A DNA stretch of 64,000 bases, taken from the NCBI RefSeq assembly GCF_030297155.1, contig NZ_AP028067.1:1922001-1986000 (forward strand). Reading direction: 5' to 3'. The notes below the pieces were generated by a model. That model ran no database searches, was not told the DNA's origin, and was given only the letters and a program-made list of their open reading frames with translations. The position numbers were made by a program, and so were the translations under genes. Shown here piece after piece: positions 27,666 to 36,757 of the stretch (its first letter is position 1; every line of letters begins with the position of its first letter). This stretch comes from Vibrio sp. FE10. GTDB taxonomy: Bacteria; Pseudomonadota; Gammaproteobacteria; Enterobacterales; Vibrionaceae.

Positions 27666-28514
27666 ATGAACAACGACATCGAAAAAGATTTTAATTTGGG
27701 CGGTAGTATCGACCGTGCACTTTCCGGCGATTATGAGCTCAAAGCAACGGCTGTATTCCAAGAAGCATGGAAACATACGGTAAGTCACTTTCTTTCGTTT
27801 TCTCCTGCGATCGTTGCATTGATGTTCGTGCAACTGGCTATTTTTTATATCGCATTGAAATTACAGCTTGGTGATCCGGCAGTCATCTTAGATGCCGTTA
27901 TCGACCCTGAGGCATTTACGCCACAGATCGTTGAATCTATTTTCATTGCTAACTTTAGCTACGAAGTGGTGAGTGCACCTATTTATGCGGGCATCAGCCT
28001 AATGGCAATGAGCCACGCTGCAGGTTTGCACACCAAGACTCGTCATATTAGTAAAGGGCTACAATTTACCGTGCCAGTTATCTTGGTGACTCTGTTCAGC
28101 TTAATGCTGCAAGGTATTGCAGGAATGCTGTTACCGTTTCTTTCTATCTATTTTTCACTGGCTTTCAGCCATTCAATCCTATTGATTTGTGATAAGAAAG
28201 TTCCACCAATGCAATCGCTGTTGCTTTCACTACGAGCGGTAAACAAGAAAATCTTCACCGTTGCGTCTATTTACTTAGCGGTGATGCTGATGTTTATCGT
28301 CGCTGCGATGATGTACGGCATTGGCTTGATATTCGTTCTACCATTCTTCTTCCACGTGAAAGGCATTCTTTACCGCGAAATGTTTGGTATTAAGTTAAAA
28401 GTTATTGCGTCAGATCGACCAAATAGTGATGACGATAATAACGACAGCAGCAATGGCGACAATAACAGTAACGACGGCAACAACAATAAAAACCCTCAGG
28501 TGTTCGATGCGTAA
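27666..28514 (+). CDS. Conserved multi-pass membrane protein with Asn/Asp-rich tail
   Basis: This 282-aa protein has a soluble N-terminus of about 45 residues and about five or six membrane helices (near 46-66, 100-122, 133-165, 195-225), ending F-F-F-H-V-K-G. A hydrophilic tail of about 35 residues is made almost only of N, D, S and G, encoded by AAY/GAY repeats. I do not recognise a functional family; it resembles generic YciC-like inner-membrane proteins. It overlaps the bax gene by 8 bp and so is translationally coupled to it. The simple-sequence tail may vary in length between strains. Confidence 0.75.
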   Translation: MNNDIEKDFNLGGSIDRALSGDYELKATAVFQEAWKHTVSHFLSFSPAIVALMFVQLAIFYIALKLQLGDPAVILDAVIDPEAFTPQIVESIFIANFSYEVVSAPIYAGISLMAMSHAAGLHTKTRHISKGLQFTVPVILVTLFSLMLQGIAGMLLPFLSIYFSLAFSHSILLICDKKVPPMQSLLLSLRAVNKKIFTVASIYLAVMLMFIVAAMMYGIGLIFVLPFFFHVKGILYREMFGIKLKVIASDRPNSDDDNNDSSNGDNNSNDGNNNKNPQVFDA

Positions 28515-29355
28515 TAACGTTAAAGGCAGCGCAAGTAAATCTCTTGCGCTCAAGGTAACGGCACTGGCGATCGTGGGTTCTATCTCACTGGTTGGCCCGT
28601 ACATTTACCAAGAAGAAGAGCGCCGACGCTCAGCAGAGCAAAGTTCAAACACATCTAGTGAGTTTGGTGATTTGACCGTGGCTTCAGATCGCCCCAACTT
28701 TGCTGCCATTGAAGATGTGAACGAGAAAAAAGAGACCTTCTTTTCTTACCTTCGTCCTAGCATCAACATCGAAAACAAACGAATTACCAAAGAGCGTGCG
28801 TTTTTGACCAAGATCTCTCAAGCAGGTATTGCGAACGTTGATTCGGAAGATGTGTCGTACGCGAAAAGGCTAGGGAAGCTGTACAGCTTGCCAGTGCCAT
28901 CTTCAGGACTAGATCAAGCTTGGCTCACGGAAATGCTTAGTCGCGTTAACGTACTGCCAGAGGCGCTTGTATTGACTCAAGCTGCTAACGAGTCGGCTTG
29001 GGGTACATCGCGCTTCGCAACCAAAGCCAACAACTACTTCGGACACTGGTGTTATACCAAAGGTTGTGGTCTGGTTCCGCTACAACGTAACGAAGGCAGT
29101 TCGCATGAAGTAGCTACATTCTCTTCAAGCCAAGAATCCGTTCATCGTTACTTCATGAACCTGAACCGTAATCGTGCTTATGCCGATTTAAGAGCGATTC
29201 GAGCAAAACTGGCGGCACAGGGCGACGATTTGCTAACAACCGCATCTGCGACAGAGCTTACCAATGGCTTACTAAAATATTCTGAGCGAGGTTCAGACTA
29301 TGTGACTGATTTACAAGCCATGATCCGTCACAACGATGTATACTGGAAAAAGTAA
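28507..29355 (+). CDS. bax: Bax-family protein, predicted peptidoglycan glucosaminidase
   Basis: This 282-aa protein has an N-terminal signal anchor (about 13-31) and a C-terminal glucosaminidase/FlgJ-like domain with the catalytic-Glu motif T-Q-A-A-N-E-S-A-W-G-T-S-R-F, then N-N-Y-F-G-H-W-C-Y and Y-S-E-R-G-S-D-Y-V. It probably cleaves cell-wall glycan in the periplasm. The ATG at 28507 is chosen because longer frames upstream read through the coding sequence of the membrane protein; AGGTG precedes it. Confidence 0.9.
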   Translation: MRNNVKGSASKSLALKVTALAIVGSISLVGPYIYQEEERRRSAEQSSNTSSEFGDLTVASDRPNFAAIEDVNEKKETFFSYLRPSINIENKRITKERAFLTKISQAGIANVDSEDVSYAKRLGKLYSLPVPSSGLDQAWLTEMLSRVNVLPEALVLTQAANESAWGTSRFATKANNYFGHWCYTKGCGLVPLQRNEGSSHEVATFSSSQESVHRYFMNLNRNRAYADLRAIRAKLAAQGDDLLTTASATELTNGLLKYSERGSDYVTDLQAMIRHNDVYWKK

Positions 29356-29416
29356 CTCGATTTGGTCTCAGTTTGGTTAACCTCGAAAGTAAGTTATTAT
29401 CCAAACGGCATCACAC

Positions 29417-29445
29417 AAAGAGCAGCTAATGGCTGCTCTTTTTAA
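29417..29445 (+). terminator. Intrinsic terminator of bax
   Basis: The stem AAAGAGCAGC-taatg-GCTGCTCTTT is followed by TT. Confidence 0.88.
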
Positions 29446-29478
29446 TTATGAACGCTCAACTTCGACAAGATTATAATA

Positions 29479-30129
29479 ATGAAAAAGACAGTACTCGCTC
29501 TATTAGCCTCACTCAGCCTTGGGGTTTCTCTTCCAGCTTCAGCTCAAGAATACATGTTCACGTATTCCAAGCTCTACACACAGCTTAAAAACAACACCAA
29601 AGAAGGGCATGATGACGTCAAAGTTGCGGTCTTCTTTGTGGATCAACAAGCTCAAACAATCTGTCACATCAGCAAAGCGTGGATGGAGAAGGAAGAACAT
29701 TATGAAGAGCTAAAAGTCTCTCCAGCCAGTGAACTGCTTCTACCTGTCGATCAAAACCTACGTTCAGCTAATCCTCTTATCTTTGTACAAACACAAGAAC
29801 AAGAGTGTGCGTATTCGCTGGTCGTAATGACTCAGGAACCTTTGGCTGGAACGGTTGAAGTTGCACAGCTAGAAAGCCTGTTACCGCAGATGCAAGCGAT
29901 GCTAGAAGACGTAAGCGGCATGTTCTCTAGCTGGATCACACCCGATATCCAAGGCTTAACGTTGGAGTTTGATAATAAGCTTGAAGGCAACATTGCTCTG
30001 TCTAACGGTAAGCAAATCCCAATTGAAGAAGGGCGCGCGAAATTCACGCTAGCTGAGCTCAATGGAAGTGACAGCATCACGTTACCAGAAGCTACTGTTC
30101 GTGTTTTGCCTTACATCCCAGCACAATAG
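29479..30129 (+). CDS. Periplasmic protein, DUF2987-like
   Basis: This 216-aa protein has a clear signal peptide (1-22, ending A-S-A-Q) and a mature part opening Y-M-F-T-Y-S-K-L-Y-T-Q-L-K-N-N, which I recall as the start of the DUF2987 family in Vibrio and Shewanella. Two cysteines (in T-I-C-H-I and Q-E-C-A-Y) could form one disulfide. The function is unknown. It is a monocistronic unit between terminators. Confidence 0.75.
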   Translation: MKKTVLALLASLSLGVSLPASAQEYMFTYSKLYTQLKNNTKEGHDDVKVAVFFVDQQAQTICHISKAWMEKEEHYEELKVSPASELLLPVDQNLRSANPLIFVQTQEQECAYSLVVMTQEPLAGTVEVAQLESLLPQMQAMLEDVSGMFSSWITPDIQGLTLEFDNKLEGNIALSNGKQIPIEEGRAKFTLAELNGSDSITLPEATVRVLPYIPAQ

Positions 30130-30175
30130 CGGTCAGTCTGAAGCTCTTTGTTTCGCTTCAGCTTAAGATTTTACT

Positions 30176-30211
30176 AAACAGCCTGCTCTTCTTTGAACAG
30201 GCTGTTTTTAT
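30176..30211 (+). terminator. Intrinsic terminator of the DUF2987-like gene
   Basis: The stem AAACAGCCTG ... CAGGCTGTTT is followed by TTATTT. The remaining gap to ttcA (about 260 bp) should hold the ttcA promoter; no specific site was recognised. Confidence 0.85.
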
Positions 30212-30472
30212 TTATAGTCTTAAACCTAAGACCTTTGATCTTGCCAAACCACAGATCTCAACAGCTTCTCATCATTGGTTCTTACCTCTTATTACGACGT
30301 GTTTTCTCACCATTAGAAGGCAGAACGCATGATATGACAGAATCTTTCTCCTGCTCCGCTTGTTTATCCTGCAGTTACTGTTTCAACCTTAAATAAAAAT
30401 CCGTATAATCCACGCCCTAAAACAGTCCCACTAGCAATCTACAGTCGGTAATACGACGGTGTGAGAGTCGCA

Positions 30473-31366
30473 ATGAACCAAAACGAAAATAAAAAAGATA
30501 CACTTGAATTCAACAAGCTTCAGAAACTTCTAAGAAGAAATGTTGGGAATGCCATCGTCGACTACAACATGATCGAAGAGAATGATGTAGTAATGGCGTG
30601 CATTAGTGGCGGTAAAGATTCATTTGCGATGCTAGACATTTTGCTACGTTTACGTGAAGCAGCACCCATCAAATTTGATGTAGTGGCAGTAAACCTAGAT
30701 CAGAAACAACCGGGCTTCCCTGAACATATTCTTCCTGAGTACTTTGAAACTCTGAACATTCCTTACTACATCGTAGATAAAGATACGTACTCAGTAGTAA
30801 AAGAAAAAGTGCCAGAAGGTAAGACGACATGTGGCCTTTGTTCACGTCTGCGTCGCGGTACTTTGTACTCGTTTGCAGAGAAGATTGGCGCAACGAAGAT
30901 TGCTCTAGGTCACCACCTAGACGACATTGTTGAGACTATGTTCCTAAACATGTTCCACGGTGCTCGCCTTAAGGCTATGCCGCCTAAGCTTCGCTCTGAC
31001 GATGGTCGTAACGTTGTAATCCGTCCTCTGACTTACTGCCGCGAAACTGACCTCATCAAATACGCAGAGCACAAAGAGTTTCCGATCATTCCATGTAATC
31101 TGTGTGGTTCTCAAGAAAACCTACAGCGTCAAAACATCAAAGCGATGCTAATTGATTGGGATAAACAGACTCCAGGACGTGTTGAGAAGGTCTTCAAGTC
31201 AATTCAGAACGTGAGCCCGAGCCAATTGGCAGATCGTGAGTTGTTTGATTTCATTAACTTACCGTTAGACCGTACTGAAGAACGCAAAGCATACGAATTC
31301 GAAGAAGCTGAAATCTCGTCGTCAAACATCGATGAGTCTTTGTACATCGATGTAACCAACGTTTAA
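30473..31366 (+). CDS. ttcA: tRNA 2-thiocytidine(32) synthetase TtcA
   Basis: This 297-aa enzyme thiolates C32 of certain tRNAs using ATP and a 4Fe-4S cluster. It has the PP-loop S-G-G-K-D-S (45-50), the cluster cysteines C120-x2-C123 (T-T-C-G-L-C) plus the later C-N-L-C, and G-H-H-L-D-D. ATG 30473 gives the usual family start; a GTG at 30461 is possible but has no better ribosome site. Neighbouring fnr and uspE are conserved partners in gene order. Confidence 0.96.
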   Translation: MNQNENKKDTLEFNKLQKLLRRNVGNAIVDYNMIEENDVVMACISGGKDSFAMLDILLRLREAAPIKFDVVAVNLDQKQPGFPEHILPEYFETLNIPYYIVDKDTYSVVKEKVPEGKTTCGLCSRLRRGTLYSFAEKIGATKIALGHHLDDIVETMFLNMFHGARLKAMPPKLRSDDGRNVVIRPLTYCRETDLIKYAEHKEFPIIPCNLCGSQENLQRQNIKAMLIDWDKQTPGRVEKVFKSIQNVSPSQLADRELFDFINLPLDRTEERKAYEFEEAEISSSNIDESLYIDVTNV

Positions 31367-31406
31367 GCCTTATTCGTCATAGAATTGCTATAACATCTAG
31401 ATAAAT

Positions 31407-31450
31407 AAAAACGCCTCAAGCAATCAATGCTTAAGGCGTTTTTTTTATGA
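31407..31450 (+). terminator. Intrinsic terminator, bidirectional (ttcA / uspE)
   Basis: The stem AACGCCTcAAGCA ... TGCTTaAGGCGTT has an A-run on the left and eight Ts on the right. It sits between convergent ttcA and uspE. Confidence 0.92.
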
Positions 31451-31551
31451 GTTAAATATGTAGATTGAAGTACATATTGAGATTACTGTTTTAAGGCATT
31501 TAGCCTTTCTATCCGTTTAAACTTTTAACTCACTTAACTTTTTAACTCAAC

Positions 31552-32502
31552 TTAACCTTTAGCAAGGTTAGGATCGAGAGGGCTCACATAACCAGACGGT
31601 TTAAGCGCCAGGACATCACAATTAATCTTATCGATAACGTGCTCAGCGGTATTACCAATAAATACAGCAGACAAGCCAGTACGACCTGTGGTTCCTAAAA
31701 TCACCATAGCGGCGCTGTTTTCAGACGCGACTCGTGGAATCACATCTTCTGGCAAGCCTTGCTCAACGATCGTCTGTTCTTCACACATACCGTGCTTTTG
31801 ACGAAGTGCTTTCATTCCCGTTAAGTGGTGACCACGAACGGCGTCAGTGTAAGACGTAGGATCGAACTCTGGCAACTCAATAGTGATATTCGCAGGCGTT
31901 ACAGGATAAGCATTAACCAAGAAAGGTTCAGCATCCAAACGACCCGTAATCTCAAGCAATCTATCAACCATTGTATCGTTCAGCTCGATGTGAGCTTCTG
32001 TTTCAGAGCCGACGTGTACCGAAGCAAAAATCTTCGCATTATCAGGCCAGAAATCATTTTTAACTAAGAGCACAGGGCTAGGGCACTTTCTCAACAGATG
32101 CCAGTCTGTAGGAGTGAAAATCACAGACTCTAAGGTATCGTGCTTACGCGTACCTTTAATCAGGATCTCATGCCCACCGCTGTATACTTCAGCGATGATC
32201 GCTTCATAAGGACGGTTATGCCAAACCACTTGAACGTTAAATTCAATAGAATCATCAAGGTAAGGTTCTGCGACTTTATTCATCCAAATTTCGCGTTGAT
32301 GAATCACGCCTTTACGCATTGCGTCTCTTTCATCAACAGAGAGCATTGATGTCATCTCATACGAGAAATCGTATATCGACAAAAAGAAAGTGATGTGGCT
32401 TGTTGAGGTGCTTTTCTTTGCAAGTTGGATAGCACGAACTAGAGCAGGTTGCTCATCGTGATTAATGTCTGCGACAACTAAAATTTTGTTATAGATACTC
32501 AT
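31552..32502 (-). CDS. uspE: Universal stress protein E
   Basis: This 316-aa cytoplasmic protein has two Usp domains. The second has the nucleotide-loop pattern G-T-T-G-R-T-G-L-S-A-V-F-I-G-N-T-A, while the first is degenerate, as in E. coli UspE. Members help cells through growth arrest, DNA damage and aggregation; the exact chemistry is not known. It sits downstream of fnr in the same direction, with a fnr terminator between them. Confidence 0.94.
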   Translation of the reverse strand: MSIYNKILVVADINHDEQPALVRAIQLAKKSTSTSHITFFLSIYDFSYEMTSMLSVDERDAMRKGVIHQREIWMNKVAEPYLDDSIEFNVQVVWHNRPYEAIIAEVYSGGHEILIKGTRKHDTLESVIFTPTDWHLLRKCPSPVLLVKNDFWPDNAKIFASVHVGSETEAHIELNDTMVDRLLEITGRLDAEPFLVNAYPVTPANITIELPEFDPTSYTDAVRGHHLTGMKALRQKHGMCEEQTIVEQGLPEDVIPRVASENSAAMVILGTTGRTGLSAVFIGNTAEHVIDKINCDVLALKPSGYVSPLDPNLAKG

Positions 32503-32593
32503 AACTAAGCCTACTTTTCAGACCGAACATATAAATAATGTAGCGTAGTTATGGAGAGATTAAGAGAAATATAAGAGGTTTTAGGGGAGAAAC

Positions 32594-32623
32594 ATGATGT
32601 AGCTCATTATTGAACTACATCAT
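32594..32623 (-). terminator. Hairpin after fnr
   Basis: The near-perfect inverted repeat ATGATGTAG-c-TCA-ttat-TGA-a-CTACATCAT lies 12 bp downstream of the fnr stop. The T-run on the minus strand is weak, so read-through into uspE is possible. Confidence 0.65.
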
Positions 32624-32634
32624 TGATATCTAAA

Positions 32635-33381
32635 CTATTCTTTTGAAACGCCAGCAAGTTCCATCAGAGCATCGTGATCTTCGATAGTGATGTATTTGCC
32701 TTTAACACTCAAGATGTCTGCTTTTTGGAAGCGACCTAATAGACGGCTGATTGTTTCAACAGTCAAACCAAGGTAGTTACCAATGTCGCCACGAGTCATC
32801 GTTAAGCGGAACTCTCTTGGGCTAAAGCCACGTTGAGAGAAGCGAGTAGAAAGGTTGTAAAGGAATGCAGCAAGACGTTCTTCCGCGTTCTTTTTAGAAA
32901 GAAGCAGAATCATTTCTTGGTCACCTTTAATCTCGTTACTCATCAGACGCATAATTTGCTGACGCAATTTAGGCATTTTGCCTGATAAGTCATCAAGGAT
33001 CTCGTATGGAATTTCACACACCATAGAAGTTTCAAGTGCTTGTGCGAAACTAGGGTGTTCGTCACCCGTGATCGCATCAAAGCCAACAAGATCACCCGCA
33101 AGGTGGAATGCAGTAATCTGCTCATCACCTTGCTCAGTAATCGTGTAACTCTTGATCGTTCCAGAGCGAATAGCATACAGAGATTTAAGCTCGTCACCGG
33201 CTTTAAATAACTCTTGGCCTTTTTGAATAGGCTTTTTTCTCTCAATGATCTGATCAAGTTGATCGAGTTCAGATTCATTCAAAGTAAATGGGATACAGAG
33301 CTGGCTAATACTACAATCCTGGCAGTGGATTGCACAGCCACCAGACTGAACACGTTTCGTCACAGGCTTTTCAGAAATCAT
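32635..33381 (-). CDS. fnr: FNR, oxygen-sensing 4Fe-4S transcription regulator
   Basis: This 248-aa regulator has candidate 4Fe-4S ligands C20, C23, C29 and C122 at the same positions as E. coli FNR, plus C16. A CRP-type effector domain follows, and a C-terminal helix-turn-helix carries [10 protein letters not shown], whose E-x2-S-R reads TTGAT half-sites. It activates anaerobic and microaerobic genes and represses aerobic ones. The cbb3 oxidase block next door and the formate dehydrogenase 15 kb away are plausible targets. An FNR box sits just upstream of its own start. Confidence 0.97.
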   Translation of the reverse strand: MISEKPVTKRVQSGGCAIHCQDCSISQLCIPFTLNESELDQLDQIIERKKPIQKGQELFKAGDELKSLYAIRSGTIKSYTITEQGDEQITAFHLAGDLVGFDAITGDEHPSFAQALETSMVCEIPYEILDDLSGKMPKLRQQIMRLMSNEIKGDQEMILLLSKKNAEERLAAFLYNLSTRFSQRGFSPREFRLTMTRGDIGNYLGLTVETISRLLGRFQKADILSVKGKYITIEDHDALMELAGVSKE

Positions 33382-33397
33382 AACAATCTTTCACTAT

Positions 33398-33411
33398 TTG
33401 ATATACGTCAA
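33398..33411. promoter_or_regulatory. FNR box at the fnr promoter
   Basis: TTGAT-ATAC-GTCAA matches TTGAT-N4-ATCAA in 9 of 10 fixed positions. Its edge is 17 bp from the fnr start codon, a position suited to self-repression as known for E. coli fnr. Confidence 0.68.
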
Positions 33412-33467
33412 TATTTTAGCATTCCTTTATCCAGTTGGGTAGTAAAAAAACCGGATTTAAAGAATGA

Positions 33468-34145
33468 CTATACGGTATAAATAATGAGCTGCAGTGCCAT
33501 ATAACCAGTATAAAAACCATAAATAAGGATTAGAATTGCGCCTAGTTGGCGAAATAAGTCGGCTTGTTGCAGTTTCTTGAGAAAATTTGCGCCCATACCA
33601 ACAGTAAGCATGACAGGTAGCGTCCCTAAACCGAAAGCAAGCATGATACCCGCTCCGTTATACCAGCTTCCCGATACCGCTGCCCACGTCAACATAGAGT
33701 AAACAAGGCCACATGGAAGCCAACCCCAGAAGAAACCGAATGGTAAAGCATGGCTAGGGTGCTTTAATGGTAGAAATGATTTACCTAAAGGAGATATGTA
33801 ACGCCATAGCTTCTGTCCGACTTTTTCGAAGAACAACAAGCCGAACCACCATTTACCGATGTACAAACCTAAAATAATCATAAAGACGGCAGCAAATAAA
33901 CGAAGCCAACCAAGTAAGGCATTAAAATCGCTCAACTGGCCAATCGAAGAAATCGCACCGCCAATCACGCCACCAATTACGGCATAGCTTAGCAGTCGTC
34001 CGAGATTATAAAGGAGGGGAATAACAGGGGAAGGTTTACTGTTGCCAATAGACAGAAGCGACGCAATACCACCACACATTCCCATGCAATGGCCTGCGCC
34101 GATCAATCCAACAACAAAAGCGCCAATCCAATCAGGCGTCATCAT
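33468..34145 (-). CDS. TauE/SafE-like membrane protein of the cbb3 oxidase locus
   Basis: This protein of about 225 aa has about six helices. The first helix carries G-H-C-M-G-M-C-G-G, a His/Cys-rich motif typical of the COG2836 group that accompanies ccoS and ccoI; a role in metal trafficking to the oxidase is likely but unproven. The start is placed at ATG 34145 (or 34142), overlapping ccoS by 14 bp, because the longest frame runs 69 residues through ccoS in another frame. Confidence 0.85.
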   Translation of the reverse strand: MMTPDWIGAFVVGLIGAGHCMGMCGGIASLLSIGNSKPSPVIPLLYNLGRLLSYAVIGGVIGGAISSIGQLSDFNALLGWLRLFAAVFMIILGLYIGKWWFGLLFFEKVGQKLWRYISPLGKSFLPLKHPSHALPFGFFWGWLPCGLVYSMLTWAAVSGSWYNGAGIMLAFGLGTLPVMLTVGMGANFLKKLQQADLFRQLGAILILIYGFYTGYMALQLIIYTV

Positions 34146-34380
34146 TCTTCTTTTCTGCGTTAGATTGTGTTTCAGTCGAGCTATGTTTGTTGTCGCTCTC
34201 TTTCGAGGCTGCGGTAGGCTTAGTATCAACGTTAATATGGTTATCTTCATCAAACAGAATGTTGTGGCCTTGACGCTCAAGGTCTTCAAACTGCTCACTC
34301 TTAACTGCCCATAGAAAGATACCGACAGCGATGCATACAAGTACGATCGCAATTGGAATGAGTATGTATAAACTTTCCAT
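34132..34380 (-). CDS. ccoS: Cbb3 oxidase maturation protein CcoS
   Basis: This 82-aa protein has one membrane helix at 5-25 (Y-I-L-I-P-I-A-I-V-L-V) followed by the typical F-L-W-A-V-K-S-E-Q-F-E-D-L-E motif and a hydrophilic tail. CcoS is needed to insert cofactors into the CcoN subunit. Its start overlaps the ccoI stop by one base. Confidence 0.93.
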   Translation of the reverse strand: MESLYILIPIAIVLVCIAVGIFLWAVKSEQFEDLERQGHNILFDEDNHINVDTKPTAASKESDNKHSSTETQSNAEKKNDDA

Positions 34381-36752
34381 TATTTACCTTGCTCTTTTAA
34401 AAGCCTTAACGAGTTAGACACAACAATAATAGAGCTAGCAGACATGCCAACAACGGCAATGTACGGAGCAACCAAACCTGCGACAGCCAATGGAAGAATA
34501 AGTAGGTTATACCCCAACGACCACGCTAAGTTCTCACGGATTATCTTACGCGTTTTAAGCGCCAATGTACGTGATTTAAGTAATCTATCGAGTTTATCGC
34601 CCAATAACACCATATCAGCAGAGGCTTTCGCTACATCCGTACCGCCACCCATAGCAACCGAAAGGTGTGCACCCGCAAGAATAGGCGCATCGTTGATGCC
34701 ATCGCCAACCATCATGGTGATGTCGCTTGCGTCTCTAGAGTTAAGGTAAGCCAGTTTATCTTCTGGTTTCGCGTTAGCAACAATGTCAGTAATACCAATC
34801 TCTGCCGCAACAGGTTTCGCGTTAATCAAAGAATCGCCAGTCAGCAGCGTAGTTTTGATTCCCGCTTCTTTGAATTGCTTAATGAACTCGATACTTTCTT
34901 TACGAATCGGGTCTTCATAAGTGAATGTTGCGATATGACGACCAGCCATCGACAAGTAAATACCGTTACTTTCAGATGGCTGAGCTTCACCTAGAATGAA
35001 CTCGCTACTACCAATCGCCACTTCTTGCCCATTCCACTCACCAGTTATACCTGAACCAATCACGTTGTTCACCGACTCCACTTCGATATCATCTGAAGTA
35101 TGAGTTTTAAACGCTTTAGCGATAGGGTGGTTAGCGTGTTGTTCTAAGCTCGCCGCGACTTGCAGGCATGTTTCTTTATCAAGATCAGCAAACGTCTCGA
35201 CTTTGCTGATACGAATATCACCTTCAGTCAGCGTGCCCGTTTTATCGATGATTAAGTGGTTCACTTTACACAAGGTTTCAAATACGTGGCCTTTGCGCAG
35301 CAAAATACCGAAGTTACCCATACGAGATGTTGAACACGTAATCGCGGTCGGTGTCGCAAGAGACAGAGCGCAAGGGCAGGTAGCCACTAATACTGAAAGC
35401 ATGATCCAGAATGCGTCTTCTGGTCGTGTTTGGTGCCAGTAGAACCAAGTCCCGAATGAAATGATTAAGATAACCGCGACAAAGTATCGCGCTACTACAT
35501 CGGCAATTTCAGCAATTCTAGGCTTGGAAAGTTGAGCTTCATCTTGAAGACGAACGATATTAGAAATAACCGAATCCGCTTTAGAGGTCATTACTTCCAA
35601 TTCAAACGATTCATCACCATTGAGTGTGCCAGCAAAAACGGTATCGCCTTCATTCTTAACGACATGGAGCGATTCGCCAGTTAACATGGATTCATCGATG
35701 TGAATTCTACCAGACAGTACTTTGCCATCCGCGGGGATATGCTCGCCAGGAAGAACGCGAATCTGGTCGCCAACCTTCAAGGTTTTTACCGGAACTTGCT
35801 CACCGTCCAACGTTGTTGCCATTGCGGGAACAAGCTTAAGCAGGTTACCACTCGCAGCTGCCGCCTTACGACGCGCTCTCATCTCTAAGAAACGTCCTAG
35901 AAGCAAGAAGAAGGTAAACATCGAGATAGATTCAAAGAACACTTCGCCTTGCTCTGTTACCGTTGCCACCAAACTCGCAACGTAAGCAAATAGCAAAGCA
36001 ATCGACACAGGAACATCCATTCCCAAGGTTCGGCCTTTGATACTACGCCAAGCGTTAATATAGAACGGTAATGCAGAGTAGAGCAGTACTGGCGTTGCGA
36101 AGATCAAACTCACCCAACGAAAGTAGCTTTTAAATTCAGGCTCAAGACTGCCAAACACTTCGAGATAAAGCGCCACAGCTAACATCATGACTTGCATGGT
36201 CGCTAAACCCGCAACACCAAGACGATAGAGATAATTCTTCATCGAGCGATGGTAGGCCGCTTCTTGTTGATCAGCCTCGAATGGCGCCGCTTTGTAGCCT
36301 AGGGTGTGGATTGCCGATAACAACTCACTGAGTTTAACTTGAGTGTTGTCCCAGCTGAGCAGGGCACGGTTGGTAGTCGTGTTAACGCGAATACTGTCAA
36401 CGCCGGCTTTTGAGGACACTTGCTTTTCAATAAGCCATGCACAAGCCGCACAAGAGACACCTTCTAGTGACAATGTCACCTCTGAGGTATTTTCAGAGCT
36501 ACGGACAAACTCTAATTGAACATCTTCGTTGTCGTAATGGCTGAGTGCCAGAAGCTGCTCTGGCACCAGATCTGCTTTTTCAGCTGGAGCAGTACGGTAT
36601 TGGTAATAAGAGACCAAACCGCTATCTATGATTGTCTGAGCTACGGTTTCGCAACCCGGACAACACATAGGTCGAACCGCCCCTAAGATTTCTACTTTAA
36701 AATCCGTTTCCGCTGGTACATCTTCACCGCAGTGATAACAGGATTCACACAT
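34380..36752 (-). CDS. ccoI: Copper-translocating P-type ATPase CcoI
   Basis: This 790-aa P1B ATPase supplies copper for the cbb3 oxidase. The N-terminal metal-binding part has C-x2-C-Y-H-C and C-C-P-G-C, then an HMA domain with S-C-A-A-C. Eight membrane helices are expected, with C-P-C in the transport helix (A-T-C-P-C-A-L-S). Phosphorylation site D-K-T-G-T-L-T and hinge G-D-G-I-N-D-A-P are intact. The long cysteine-rich extension before the HMA is typical of the CcoI/FixI group. A perfect matS site lies within this gene. It follows ccoH by 5 bp. Confidence 0.96.
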   Translation of the reverse strand: MCESCYHCGEDVPAETDFKVEILGAVRPMCCPGCETVAQTIIDSGLVSYYQYRTAPAEKADLVPEQLLALSHYDNEDVQLEFVRSSENTSEVTLSLEGVSCAACAWLIEKQVSSKAGVDSIRVNTTTNRALLSWDNTQVKLSELLSAIHTLGYKAAPFEADQQEAAYHRSMKNYLYRLGVAGLATMQVMMLAVALYLEVFGSLEPEFKSYFRWVSLIFATPVLLYSALPFYINAWRSIKGRTLGMDVPVSIALLFAYVASLVATVTEQGEVFFESISMFTFFLLLGRFLEMRARRKAAAASGNLLKLVPAMATTLDGEQVPVKTLKVGDQIRVLPGEHIPADGKVLSGRIHIDESMLTGESLHVVKNEGDTVFAGTLNGDESFELEVMTSKADSVISNIVRLQDEAQLSKPRIAEIADVVARYFVAVILIISFGTWFYWHQTRPEDAFWIMLSVLVATCPCALSLATPTAITCSTSRMGNFGILLRKGHVFETLCKVNHLIIDKTGTLTEGDIRISKVETFADLDKETCLQVAASLEQHANHPIAKAFKTHTSDDIEVESVNNVIGSGITGEWNGQEVAIGSSEFILGEAQPSESNGIYLSMAGRHIATFTYEDPIRKESIEFIKQFKEAGIKTTLLTGDSLINAKPVAAEIGITDIVANAKPEDKLAYLNSRDASDITMMVGDGINDAPILAGAHLSVAMGGGTDVAKASADMVLLGDKLDRLLKSRTLALKTRKIIRENLAWSLGYNLLILPLAVAGLVAPYIAVVGMSASSIIVVSNSLRLLKEQGK
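36467..36479. promoter_or_regulatory. matS site (MatP binding site)
   Basis: GTGAC-AAT-GTCAC fits the consensus GTGACRNYGTCAC exactly. It lies inside ccoI, 15 kb from the matP gene, and marks the Ter macrodomain. Confidence 0.85.
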
Positions 36753-36757
36753 AAGCT

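Noticed and set aside
30068..30080. GTGACAGCATCAC, near-match to matS
   Set aside because: One mismatch in the conserved right half-site; could be chance.
30193..30396. 67-aa frame between the DUF2987-like gene and ttcA
   Set aside because: Starts inside a terminator hairpin, has no ribosome site and no family-like sequence.
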